Source: Phyto melanocephala (lineage: Eukaryota > Arthropoda > Insecta > Diptera > Rhinophoridae). From it: 64,000 nt of DNA. The stretch lies in assembly GCA_941918925.1 (NCBI GenBank), contig OW799237.1, positions 113,564,515 to 113,628,514 of the forward strand, given 5' to 3'. Below, one piece after another: positions 44,390 to 56,764 of this stretch. The notes under the pieces are model-generated. The model saw nothing but the letters and a program-made list of their open reading frames with translations, had not been told where the DNA came from and made no database searches. The first letter of the stretch is position 1; each line of letters begins with the position of its first letter. Made by a program: the position numbers and the translations under genes.

Positions 44390-47300
44390 AAAGCTAAACC
44401 TGACAAGGACGTCACTCACCTAAGATCCTTCGTTTTATAAATTTACAAACAATTTGTTCAAAACTATTTTAACAATTTTTCCTTAAAAACTAAATAACAT
44501 ACACTGATATGTATTCCATTATTGCCAATTATAAATTGTTATTAGCAAAGAAGGAAACAGAGCGCACTATAAAACAAGGAAACAGAATAACAAACCTCAT
44601 TGGTGGGGTCTTCGAGGACAAGCATTATTGATGCGCCATCTCTGTAAACATATCCCAAGTACGATAGTCTGAAAAGTGAGATCAATTTGAATTAAATCAA
44701 AAAAAAGCTTTCGCTAGTATACCGCAAGGAAGTATTTTGAGCTCATGTGCTGAACGTATTATTTACCATGGATAAACCCAAGAAAATAGCGACCCAAATA
44801 ATGGTTTATTTTTTTTTCAGTGTAATTTGTTTTTAGCGCATTAAAAAAAATTCGTGATATCTGTTTATGCCAAAAACTCGAAGTTACACTTGCAGTTTCA
44901 CCGTAAATAGAAAAAAGGAGAAATACTTGCAAATCATAGAATTTTATTAAAATTTTTGCCGTGTAAGAAGTGTATTTCTATGATTTTTTTCTGAATCGGC
45001 ACCCCCAAAAAACAGAATTCTCGAATTTGGTAGAAAGAGCAGACAGAGGCAGTTTAAGAGCTTTCAGTATAACTCGAATGATGTACTGTTAGGTGGAGCT
45101 TGTGGGCCGTTGGTAGCATTGGTTGTTTCCGAAAGAACCCACTTCAAGGTAAATGCATTATACTTATGACAAAATTTGTAACTACTGCCGTCTTGAACAG
45201 ATCAATTTTCTTTAGAAATTAATCTATTGCATCGAAATAAAACATAGACAGGTATTTATTTACTTGTTAAAAGTTTTGGTAGTCTCTAGACCATAATCGG
45301 TCACAAACTTCTACTAAAAGAAATTTGTACGATGCTTTTTACTTAAAATATAAAAATATTATGTAATAATTTTTTTTTCATTTGACAGATAATTTAATGG
45401 CAATGATGTTTGAAGATGACATTGAGCATATGTACGTTACAGCTACAGAAGCACAAAGTACAGCTATTGTGACCAATTTTTGATATTTCGAGCCATATCT
45501 CAGCAAAAGTCAGCATAGATTTGTCTTTAAGTGGTCCAAAATTATTGGTTTTTTGAGATAACATGGTAACTTAACACCATCTCAGAGATTATAATTTGAA
45601 GTTGTTTCATCGCATGGCATAAGCTGGCAATTAACTAAAGCTCTTGTTAAAAAAATATATTTGCCAATTAACTCCTTTATTAAGTCATATGCTTGATGTG
45701 GTATATTGCATGCCACACTATCTAGATAGAATAACATAATTTTAGGTTATATCCTTTTCATTGTAATTTCACCACTGCTGACAAAAAATAATTAAAAATG
45801 CTGAAAATTGTCAATGACAATGTTGGTGCCTATTTGATCAAAATCATACCTAAAACCTGATGCAAAAAAAACATAAACATTTTGAACAAATTTTCATAAA
45901 ATAATAAAAGTTAGAATAAACTCTTTTTGGGACAATTTTATTTCATTCGAAATATGTTTGTGACATAAAGAATAACATATCGTTTAAAATAAAATTTACA
46001 AGAAATTTTCATAAATATCAAATCAAAAAGACTCTTCAGTCGTGTAACTCTATTAACAGTTTAATATTAAAACTCTTACAGATTAACGAATTGGTAATAA
46101 AATTGTTGTTTTGTTATTATTTTGTAGTTGTCGTAGGGGTCTTCAAGATTCGCCTCAGCTGAGAGTAAAATTTTTATTTTATATCTAATTTCCAATAATA
46201 CACTTAATTGTCGCATTTATAGTCAAAGCCAAAACCATTAAAATTCAAGCAAAATAATCTTTAATTTAAAATAAAAAAAATAAATATTTAAATATAAATA
46301 ATTTAATAGTTTCGTTATATCGATTATTATTGCCTATTTTCTTCTTATCGAAACGCATTAGCTACGACTTTGTAATATTTCTCTATTCAATGTTTGTGTC
46401 TTAAATCTTTTGTTTAACAATTGTATACGAAAATATTTCGTATTTTTGTTTGTCATTTCTTGAAGTAATTTCTGCTACTTATGCTTATTATTTTTACAAC
46501 ACTTAATATTATTTTATTATAATAGTTATTAAACTTTGTTTGAACTAGTTTCCTAACATCTTTCTGTTTTCGGCTTGTATTTAAGTGCAATGCATTTTTG
46601 TTATTTTTGTTTTCTTCATACCAAACCATACCATAATCGCATTTAAGCAAAACTTCACACACACACACACTTTATTGAGTCAATCAATATGTAATTGTGT
46701 GTAAGTGTGTTTTTTTGTTTTTTTTAATTTTCTTCACTACAAAACTACAAAAATGTTGGTACCTAAATAAGATCATAACTAAGCAAATGTTACAATTTTC
46801 TGTTATTGTATTAACAACGACAAAATTAAACTGAAAGAGTTTTTCTTTTATGTTGAGTACAGAGCATATATTTATTTGCGTCTACATGTGCAGTTTAGAG
46901 ATGTAAATATTTTGATTTTTCTTTTGACAGATCAATAAACTGACAGCAGGAGTTCATTTTGAGTGGAGTAGCTAAATGTAAATTGAGTTTAAAGGAATCA
47001 AATCAAAAGGATAAATATTTTGTTGGTTTAATTGTAAAGTAAACTATCATGTATTATCGTTTTATTATTATTCTATAACTATCGGATTTATTTTATTTAT
47101 TACCAGAACGAAGAAAAAAAACTAAACAAATATTAAGAAAAATCTTGAAATTTACTGCCTCCTCAATTTGATATAGAAAATACATTAAATGCCATGTCAT
47201 ATAAAACTTTTGCTGTGCGTTGCATTAGAAATTTGCTTTGTCATTAAATGGTGAAATATCCTAACTTATATGAAACATGTCACATAAAGTGCTTTTAACG

Positions 47301-47724
47301 CAGCGCGAAACAAAAACTTAGGCAACTCTCATATTTTTGCGCTCGTTGACAATCAGTTGAGGTAATTTTCATTAATATTGTGTTAAGTTCGTATGTGTGA
47401 AATTTTATTAAACTTTTAGTAAATTTTAATTAAAATAAAAATAACAAATATTTTTTGTACAAATTTCTAACGGCTTTTATAGGTAAACAAATAATGTCTC
47501 AATGTTTTTGAAGTTTTTTAAGGGCCTAATCCTCTTGCTTTACGCTTCTACGCACTACAGAAACTACATGCAATGTGAAGAAGTTTTATCTGACATGGCC
47601 TTAATTGATTCAAGCATAACTTTTTCACAGTAGATGGTTAGAAAATAACGTTACTTATTCTGATGTGTGTTTTTTCTGGTGTTTCGTTTTTCAAATTATA
47701 TAAAGAACACCTGGAGAATATTTA
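44390..47724. other. Long stretch without a recognised gene
   Basis: Mostly AT-rich. A frame at about 45000-45155 (ending LLGGACGPLVALVVSERTHF before a GTAAAT donor-like site) is open for about 50 codons, but nothing identifies it. The third copy of the 16-bp motif lies at 46400. Confidence 0.3.
46400..46415 (+). other. Recurring 16-bp motif, copy 3
   Basis: CTTAAATCTTTTGTTT, one mismatch to the copy at 26741, preceded by TTTGTGT. Confidence 0.35.
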
Positions 47725-47726
47725 AT

Positions 47727-47995
47727 AATGAAGGGATTTACAACTGAGCAAAAAAACAGAGAATAAGAGAATTTTATTATCTAAATTGGCAATTAATTAT
47801 TTTAACGAAGGGAACATTCGTCGAACTTTTTAAGGTCAGAACTTTGCCTTCTAAAGCAATTATTCGTTGATTGGTTAATAGTCATCACAAACATGGTACC
47901 GTAAGAGATATGTCTCGAAACACTTTAATAAGCATTGCGGAAAATACTGAACATAAAGAACAAAGAGTCAACGGACTTTTAAATGGATTGAAATG
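47727..47995 (+). pseudogene. DD41D transposase N-terminal relic
   Basis: Broken plus-strand frames give MKGFTTEQ, LAINYFNEGNIRRTF, LPSKAIIR.LVNSHHKHGTV followed by RDMSRNTLISIAENTEH and KEQRV. This follows the helix-turn-helix half of DD41D-type transposases: FTTEQ..., TIRRLVxxFxxxGTVxDxxRxxRxxxxEN. The catalytic half is absent. It is a fourth independent damaged DD41D insertion. Confidence 0.65.
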
Positions 47996-48250
47996 GATTG
48001 GATAAAAAGTAATCGGTTTTCCACATTCTCTACGAATCTTTTGCCCTGTCTACCAAGAAACACAGAATCCAAGGAAAACATAACTTATGTGAGGTTAAAC
48101 CAAATGATCTGCTGAGATTACTCACGGCTCCGGGGTGGATCTAATAAACCAAACAAACCATGTTTTATTATATTTTAATTTTTAAATTTTAGGCTATAAA
48201 TTCAATGTGATAACGACAAGAATATTAAGGAAAAATTAGTCATTCGATAC

Positions 48251-48320
48251 TAGCTGAGTGGAATGTATTTTTGAAACCAGCTACGGTTTCATCATCAGCA
48301 CTCTTTTGATCAGAACTACA
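48251..48320 (+). repeat. GAGTGGAAT-box repeat, copy 2
   Basis: AGCTGAGTGGAATGTATTTT then TGAAACCAGCTACGGTTTCA and TCATCAGCACTCTTTTGATC; closely matches 51415-51515. Confidence 0.65.
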
Positions 48321-48352
48321 GGTGTTTTAATTTCTTTATTGCCAATATCTTT

Positions 48353-48560
48353 TTATACCCGCCACCAAAAAAATTGTGGAGGCATATTCATTTTATCATT
48401 CCGTTTGTAACACATCGAAATATCAATTTTAGACCCCATAAAGTATATATATTCTGAATCAGGGTTTGATTTAATGACGATCTAGCTATGTCCGTCCGTC
48501 TTTCCGTCTGTTGAAAGCACGATAGAGGTCGCACCAAAAAAGCTAGGGAGCTAAAATTTT
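48353..48560 (+). repeat. Family-1-related repeat, diverged variant
   Basis: TTTTTATACCCGCCACC and TGTGGAGGCATATTCA replace the usual left end. Then ATTCCGTTTGTAACACATCG, GACCCCATAAAGTATATATA and TCCGTCCGTCTTTCCGTCTG follow in family-1 order. The right end was not found. Confidence 0.65.
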
Positions 48561-50581
48561 GCAAGAATCTTTCTTGTAGACAAGGTTTGTTTGGTATTGA
48601 AAACGGGCTAAATCAGAATATTATGATGAGAGTTATAGCTCGTAATGCAAGAGTAGGTCGAAAAAACCGTGTGCTCAGAACTAATTCTGATACAATTTTA
48701 AGAATTTTTACTGAGTTCAATAAACTTTATCAATACACTTAGTTATCTTTAATATTGCAAAATCTAAAACTAAATTTATTTTTGAATAAGAAAATTTCCT
48801 TTAAAAATATTATAAAAATAATACAGACTTCGAACAAATTGTTTCTATTTTCGTTTAAAAAACGATGATTTCGGAAATTTGTTTAATTTTCAAGACATCT
48901 GACTGGCATTAAAAATGCATTCATTTAAAACTCTGCATATCAATGACATAAGGGGGATGGTTTAGTATGTTGAGCCATAACTGAACTGTAAGCATTTGTG
49001 TGTGTGAACGTGCAACTATATTCAGTTACTGTTACGATTTTTATTTTGTATTGCTTATATTTTAGCTGTGTTCATTTTGCCAATAGACGACCAAACAACC
49101 TAAAGACGTTGACTTGATTAAAGTCAACGTTTAGCGTCAACGACAATCTTGAATAAAAATGTTATAAGCTGAATAAAAGTTAAGCAGAGATAGTTGGTTG
49201 TTAAGGCATAACCATACAAACTAATACACACATACTCACATTCACATACTCATGATGGCTGCAAAAGTAAACTTTTAAAATGTGGTGCTGCCAAAACCGC
49301 AATGAACAGCTTTAATCTAAACCACAACCACTCTCACTTACTTACTTACTTAGGCTCCAGATAGTTTTAATTTTTTAGTTTCTGAAAGAAACGCAAACGA
49401 TGCAGACGCAATTTAACGGTTACAACAAACAGTGAAGTAAAATTCATTTTAATAAAAATAGAAAATTAAAAAAAAAAAAAAAATAACACACGATATATTA
49501 ATACACGGATATTACAAATAAAATACAAATACTCAAAAAGAAATATTTAAAAGAAACGAAATTAGCACAACTAAGAAGAATTACAAAAAAAAAATTTTGA
49601 AATCAAAATCAAAAAATTATTGAAAAACGGAATAAGTGAAACAATTTATTTATCTCAAAAAAAAATTCGAATATTTGCAAAACCAACCACGATCATTACA
49701 CCTTAAATACATTGCAAGGTTTTCGTATTCAATTGCAATTACTTCCAATTTTTTGCTGTTTGAGAACTAAGCCAAATTTTGTATCGAAAGGTAAGGTTTT
49801 TTTTATTGTCTTCAACTCCAATAAATTTTTGTTAACTATTGCCAACAACCAACAGCCAGGCAATATTTTCAAAAATTTTCATTTATTAAAGACTGCTGGA
49901 AAACAGACATGCAACTTTAGATTTCACAAAACGAAAAAATTAATAATAAATATGAATTAAATGCGACTATCGCTATAAGTGTAATAAAATAAATTACAAA
50001 GAAAAATATATATAAATAAAAACAAGAAAGTATTTGTTTTATGCTCCAATTATCGAGAAATCTGTTGAAAAGTTTATTGAATTTGTTTCTTTGCCACTCA
50101 TCTTTGCAGTAATTATTTTTTTTTATTATTTTATTAAATCCTACTGAAAGAGTTGATTTTACTTTCATATTATAGTGTGTTTTTCTTTTGCATTAAAAAA
50201 AAAAGAAAAATAACAACAACAAAAACGATATCGTTTTACTTGTATATTGGTTAATGAAACGATAAGGAAAGTCAAGTGAAGGAAAACATGTGAAAAACTA
50301 ATGAAATGAAAGAGAAATTAAAAACATGAATAATACTAACAAGACCTTGATGTTCAGTATTTATTTGTAAATATTTTATTATAAAAATTTAAAAGTAATT
50401 AATTTCAAATTAATTGAAAATATTTTGTGGGAACAAAATGTACTAAAACTAATACACAGACTTTGTTCTCGAGGAGTATTGCATGAAAAGGTTTGTCTCT
50501 TAAGTCTTTTGTTTCAGAGTTAAAGACTTTCATTTAGAAAATAAATAAAAAAAACGAAAGCTTCTTCCATGGTCCCTCTGC
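48561..50581. other. No recognised coding gene; possible 5' exon at about 49400-49791
   Basis: The stretch 49400-49791 is A/CA-rich like long insect 5' untranslated exons and ends with a good splice donor (AAAGGTAAGG, GT at 49792). A cluster of CTTACTTACTTACTTAGG lies upstream at 49337. No ATG-headed frame continues across it and no acceptor can be assigned, so this is only a candidate. The fourth copy of the 16-bp motif is at 50499. Confidence 0.25.
50499..50514 (+). other. Recurring 16-bp motif, copy 4
   Basis: CTTAAGTCTTTTGTTT, identical to the copy at 26741. It is followed by CAG, which makes it resemble a splice acceptor. Confidence 0.4.
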
Positions 50582-51250
50582 AATTTATTTTATTTTATTT
50601 ATTTATTTTTATTTATTTTCGATGTCCCATACACAAGACTTTAAGTCTTATATTGCAGTATGGAACTGAGCATATGCAAATAATGACAAAATAGGTGTAA
50701 TTTTTAACATAAATTGTAAGTAATTTTAAATAAAAAAATTAAGAAAAGCAAAATATAGAAATTAACCAAATTTAATAACAAAGTGTTAATAAAATTTAAT
50801 AAAATAAGATAAAATAAAATAAAATAAGACAAAACAATAATAAAATAAGATAAAACAATATACAAGCAAAATTTATATATGTATGTATTTTAACGTGAGA
50901 AATGACCAAAAATAAATTTTCTGAATCGTCGTGCGTTACTAATGGTTTGTGATCTATAGGGGATTCCGTTCCAGAGACTGATAGCATTAAAAAAGAAATG
51001 GTATTTAGAAATCAGCGTTCGATGACTAAATGCTAGAATTCTTTTGCCTCTATCAAGTGTTGAAAAATTTAAACGTTCATGTAGATGTTCAGGCTGATGT
51101 GTATATATAATTTTATGCATAAACAGTAAACAACGCACTCTTAAATAATCATCAAAACTAATACCGTAAAGCAAGGTTACGTAGGGGGAGATATGGTCAT
51201 ATCTTTTTAGACCATATACGTACCGAATTATGTTATTAAATGTTTTTCAA
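50582..51250 (-). pseudogene. 5'-truncated LINE, C-terminal end and 3' tail
   Basis: The minus-strand frame open from about 51246 reads NNIIRYVYGLKRYDHISPYV, then LLYGISFDDYLRVRCLLFMH, IIYTHQPEHL, HRTLISKYHFFFNAISLWN and ARRFRKFIFGHFSR, with the stop just below 50890. This is the conserved tail that follows the reverse transcriptase in insect Jockey-like elements, where ...FFVNAIRLWNxLP...RRFRK is usual. The 3' untranslated part is rich in TAAAATAAGA-type repeats and ends near 50582 in (AAAT)n. It is a different family from the LINE at 4.65-6.55 kb and cut at its 5' side like most LINE insertions. The frame itself is undamaged, so it is relatively young. Confidence 0.8.
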
Positions 51251-54008
51251 AAAAATAAAATTGAATTTTTATTTATCAAACTTTTCGGTTTTAACTAATT
51301 TTTAAATTTTAATTCAGGCTTGAGTTTATATTAACATTGTTATTGTAACAAAGAATTTTTTAATTATGATAAATGAAAGAATAATTTGCAAAATTATATT
51401 TTTTACCAACACAAACCGAGTGGAATACATTTTCGAAAGCAGCTACGATGTTATCATCAGCACTCTTTGATCGGTGATTACATGTTGGTGGTAAATATCA
51501 TCTATTTAACTCCCGTGACTTAAGTTAATTGAATTCCGTAACTACTTAATTTTCCTTTTCTCATACATTATTTTACCACAATGAGTTAGATTGAAATTTT
51601 ATATAAAAAAATCCGCCAAAAAAAATTTTAGAAATTAATTAAAATAAAATATTTATAAATTAGTTAGTTTATTAACTTTTTCTTAAATTTTAATTCAGGA
51701 TGGGCCATCTAAAACTTTAAATTTGATTAAGCTTTAAAATAGAACTGATTTAAATGTTTGATTTAATTGGGAAGTTTGAGAATCTACATTTAAGAATGGA
51801 ACACAATATCATTCATATAACTACCACGGCTGGCACGGCCGATCAATCGAATTTTATAGTACACTTTCGATTGTTTCGGCTAGAATCTCTTCAATGCCAA
51901 CTTCGATTTTTTGCCGCTAGACTATTGAATACATTGGCTTCAAAATAGTTGCTTACTGTCATAGTCACCGAAATAAAAATGAGCTTAATCTCATTAATTA
52001 ATTAATTTTTCAGTAAAATTCTTTATTTCTTGCCAAATAATCTTCAGCCCATTGGGTGAAACGATAACGCATCGGATGGTCATGAGGCTTTAGTTGTTGG
52101 AAGAATTTAACTTTTCAAGCCTTCACTATAAAACTAAACTAAATAATACATTTTCGAAACCAACTACGATTTAATTTGGAACTACTATTTTTATTAAACT
52201 TTCATGAAATTAAAAAATGGGACTATAGAATTTATTAATTATTAATTATTAACTATTTTATTTATTTTATTATATATTAACTATTTAAATAACATATTAA
52301 AAAAAATTATTTTTCACACGAAAGGCTTTCCTCTACAGCTACATTAGCTTTTGTGTTTTCAAACAAAGTAGAATATCAAAACAAAAGCGCCAATGAAATA
52401 AAGAAGAACAGCAAAAACATCAAATACCATAGAACATATAGAACAAACGTAGAAAATATTTAACAAAAGTATTTTTATATAATAACATTTAGGACAATAA
52501 GTTTATCGTCAAGATTTGTCAAACTTATATATTTGTTCCGACACCACTCGGCTGGTGTTGGAATAAAAACTTACTTTTCCAACTTTATTCTTTCATTATC
52601 ACAAATAAAAATTTAATTTCTTCATATTAAAATGAGAAATTTAAAAACTGAACTTGAGCCTGTTCAAAAATATAATGTAGTCTAAGAACTTTAAATATTA
52701 ATATTTTTTGGCAAGTCTTTTTTTGGTTTCGGTCTACTTTTAAAACAATGTTTGAATGTTCTATTTCAAACTGAATGTCCTAATTCATTTTTTTTCTAGT
52801 TCAGCTTTATTTTGTTTTAACATCGCTCCATTTAAGATTTATTCTATTCTTCAAAATTTATATAGTAAAGCAAAACACATTTATTTTTGCAAGTACAATG
52901 AGTAAGTACTATACACACACTGTCATTAATTTAATGAGACTGCTTCTATGCCATTTATCTTACGCTTGTGCAGCTTTTTAGTAACAGACAACAATTTATA
53001 TAAATTTCTTACATATAAATAAACTGCAAAAAATAAATGTAAAATATTTAAATTTTAGTTTCTTTTGACGTTGTCGCCATAAAACAAGTTCTTCAACATC
53101 TGACCACACGTAAGAGTCGTCAACTACGTGTTGCTGATTTCCAATTTAATTCAAAATTTATAATAATTATTTGTTCTTCATTATTATTACAATTATTTTC
53201 ATTTTTACTTTTTTTTATTTTGTACTCATAAAAATGTATTTAGAAAGTACTTCGACAATTAAAAGCATTTAAATTTTGGTTTTTTGTTTCACTACATATT
53301 TATACATAATTTTGTTTATTTCGTGACTTCAACAAGAAGTTATTGAACTTACCAATACTTATGTTTGTACACATTTACCTGCATTTTTTGTATCATTGTT
53401 ATCAACCATCATAATGAGAAATTGTAAACGATATAAAATAAATAAGTAATGAAAATGAAATTTAATTAAACTACATTCAACTTTATAGAGTACATAACTA
53501 AACCAGTGGAGCAATTAAAATTTATAAGAAAATTATCAGTCATTTAAGTGTGGTGTGGTATAGAAAATAAGTCAACAGTCATATTTGCAACGTCTCATTA
53601 AGTCTAATGAAAATTGAAAGTATTTAAGCAATAACGACGTACGTATGTTTGTATGTGTTTTGTTTGTCGGACTTTCATTTTTTATTACCAGGATAGAGAG
53701 TGAGAAAAAAAACGAAACTATTTACATGCATTTACCTTGATATCTATAAGGTATTTCTTTATACTCTTAGAAAATGTATTGGAAAACATACACAAATTTA
53801 TTTTAAAGATTTAGAAGTTTTATTTTATTTCGTAGTTTTTTGCCAAAATTTAAAATTTTTTTTAACAAAATTGTCAAATGAATATTTTAACAAAATTTAT
53901 CAAAATTTAAATATTTCTAAATTTAAATTGCAAATTTAGTTTCGATTAACTTTCAATTTAGAAAATAATTTAAAGTTCAAGACTATTTTCTGTTGCACAC
54001 CCCCATAG
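51251..54008. other. Gene-less AT-rich stretch
   Basis: No gene. Contains the GAGTGGAAT-box repeat at 51415-51515 and a fragment of it (ACATTTTCGAAACCAACTACG) at 52148. The rest is unassigned. Confidence 0.35.
51415..51515 (+). repeat. GAGTGGAAT-box repeat, copy 3
   Basis: ACCGAGTGGAATACATTTTC, AGCAGCTACGATGTTATCAT, CAGCACTCTTTGATC and AATATCATCTATTTAACTC. This is the most complete of the copies seen. Confidence 0.65.
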
Positions 54009-54039
54009 TTATTATAAATTTCCATAATATTAAACTTTA

Positions 54040-54158
54040 ACTGCTGTATTCATAAAAAATATTTCAGGTTTATCAAAGGCTTATTTGACAAATTTCTGTG
54101 CAACATCTGTCAAATAAGCTTTTAATAAACCTAAAATATTTTTTATGAATACAGCAGT
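54040..54158. mobile_element. 119-bp Harbinger-like hairpin MITE, copy 1
   Basis: ACTGCTGTATTCATAAAAAA at the left is mirrored by its reverse complement at the right. The arms extend about 50 bases each and leave a short loop, so the whole unit folds. TTA flanks both sides (54037-54039 and 54159-54161). The 3-bp TTA duplication points to PIF/Harbinger. Confidence 0.8.
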
Positions 54159-56030
54159 TTAACTTTAAGCGTTTAAAAAATCAGAAACATGGGACTAATA
54201 AAATTTGACTTCGGAAAATTTAACAGGAATTTTAAGTAAACATTTTTTATCAAAAATTTAAAAAAAAAATTTGATTAAAATAAAGTAATTGAAAATATTG
54301 TTCATATTTTGAGATCCAAAGTATAATTAAAACATTAATTTAAACTGAAACTAACTTTCTTTACCAGTCCCTGTAAATATGTAAAAGATACTCGAAAAAC
54401 AATAAGAAATGAAATTGTATTTATCCTAATGTCTCTTGAAGTGTTATGTTGAATTTGCCTTTATGAAAAGAAACTAAAAAATTTTTTATCTCGACTTAAG
54501 ATATTTTATTAAAAATCCAAAGATTAATACCAATTAAAATGATTTTATTTTCTTTAAATAATTTAAGGTTGAATTTTTAAAATTTAATTTTATTGTAAAT
54601 TTGAAAATGAAAAAAAAAAACCAAATTTACGAATATTCAAACTTGAGTTCAAATACATGTATGTGGCTGAAATTCAAAATTATATTATCAACTTTGTTAT
54701 TTATAAATTATTTCCTAAAGATAAACCCATTGTGGTAGCGCAATATCTGGAATAAAAAATTAAAGATGTTTATATAAAAATCTAATGTCAAGACTACATA
54801 TAAGACCTTCTTCGAGAAAAGGGACCTAGTGAGTCAAAAAACAGGTTTGGACTTAAGAGTGGATTCTGGTACCTAAAAGGGTGAAGAATAAGATGAAATG
54901 AGTAAGATTTCTTATAAAAATTTATTTACCCCATAAAAACGTTAAAAAACGAACATGTCACTGGTTGCGGCTTTAGAATCAAGTATCGAGATCACAACAA
55001 ACAGAGCTGCAACAATAGCAAAGGTATTGTCACACTAAGAGCGAAAACAAAAATACATCACCACATGACGTCATCATAGTCGGCACTCAATCATAACTAA
55101 CCATACCAAGTTGCATCTCCCAGCTGAAGGTGTGCTCACAGGGATAATGTGTTATGAAACTTTAAATGCGTTTTTCTCAAAACTTCATTTTCACACACTA
55201 AATTTATTATGAACAAAAAACATTTTTTCGAACATTAAAATATTAAGCCAATTTTCAAAGTATTTCATTTAGTTCATGTATTTTAAAATAAGGTTAAATA
55301 ATATATTTAATTTTTTACAATTATCGAAAATTAACTACAAAATATTACTTCAAACATAAAAATCTTAAATGAAAATGAGTTACTTTGCGAATAAATTTAT
55401 TTTCGACAATCACAAGTTCATTCTCTTAATACAAGAGCAGCTATTTTGATATTAACAAAGCCATTAAAAGTGCTTTCATATGGCATGTAATTAACATGTA
55501 ACTTGCTAAATTTAACACCACATAGTAGGTGCATTTCGTGTGAATTTATTGGAACTTTGCCTATGTGAAATACATATGTAAAAGTCATATAGCAAATTTT
55601 CAATTAGGGCTTGTTCTGTATTGATACGACAAATCATCGACATCAACAGTTTTAAGCAAAATAGAATTATTTAGCGGCACAACAAGGGAAAAATTATATA
55701 TTTTTTGAGAATATAATTAAAAAAAAAACAAAAAATAGTTTTTATACCCAGAAAATAGTGACAAGTCAATTGTAAAATATATTCCGTCTAAAGACAACTT
55801 AAGAATATTTCTTTTCTATTTCCCAATTGTTTTGCTAAAAAATTTGCATTTAATTGTTAATGTTCAATTACCTTTAAATTTTTTTTTTTTTATTTTTAAC
55901 TTATTCAGTTCCTGTTCTAAAAAGTGAATTTAATTTTATGTTTAATTTTGAAATTTATAAATAATTTAAAGCAATTTATTTATTTTTCTTACTTAAAAAA
56001 TTGTTTGCTATAGAAATATATAAAAAAAAA

Positions 56031-56759
56031 CAAGTAAGAGCGCTTTATTCGGCCGTGCGAATCTTATATATCCTTCACAACGTGTAGTCATGCAATAGCA
56101 GTGGTTTGTGTCACCATTTATCCCATATGAAATACGTACATACATATAAAAAAATACATATATAAAAACGTCCCATTGTAAAATTATAAATTCACGCATG
56201 TCTGTTAAAAAAACAAAAAAAAAAAATAATTAAAAAAAATTAAAAAAAAAAAATTTTTAAAAAAATTTAAAAAAAAAATTTAAAAAATAAATTAAAAAAA
56301 AAAAAAATTATTATGTATATAATATGTATAAAACAACAAAAAAAAAAAAAAATTTAAAAAAAAAATAATAATAAAAATATAAATAATATATTAAATAAAA
56401 AATAAAAAAAAAAAAATAAAAAAAAATTTAAAAAAAAATTAAAAAAAAATTTTTTGGCTCAGCTGGGATTTGATGCCACGTTTTCTCTAACCAGTAGACA
56501 CGTTTATATGTATGTATGTTGTTGTTGTAATGTTGTTTTTGTGAAAAAAAAAATCGAGGTGGTCGTGGGTTTTAGCTCATATCTCAGTTGTTTATGTACC
56601 AATGTTTCTGATTTTCAATACCGATCTACTCCCGAATATTTCTGATATTTTAATACCTTACCTGGGTCCAACCTATGTCGGGGGGCTTCAAAAAGTTGAT
56701 TTCAACATACACACGGACCGACGGTCAGACGGACAGACGGACAGACTGACAGACTGACA
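56031..56759 (-). mobile_element. Family-1 repeat, copy E1 (truncated)
   Basis: Minus orientation, from CAAGTAAGAGCGCTTTATTC through the CCAGCTGAGCC block, the poly-A core (56210-56450) and TCGAGGTGGTCGTGG. It stops in the (GACAGACG)n tract where the tandem duplication joins. Same subtype as copy A (GGGGGGCTTCAAAAAG). Confidence 0.85.
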
Positions 56760-56764
56760 TTATA

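Larger units (their letters stand above)
54009..56759. repeat. 2.75-kb tandem duplication, unit 1
   Basis: Aligns with 56765-59511 over its whole length at an offset of 2756, shifting by one or a few bases only at homopolymer runs. It contains a Harbinger-like MITE (54040-54158), unassigned sequence, and a family-1 copy cut off at 56759 inside its GACAGACTGACA tract. Short frames inside (for example minus 55418-55603) are identical in both units but carry no recognisable product. Confidence 0.93.

Noticed and set aside
45000..45155. Coding exon ending LLGGACGPLVALVVSERTHF before a donor-like GT
   Set aside because: No recognisable family, no second exon or acceptor found; frame length is within chance for a less AT-rich patch.
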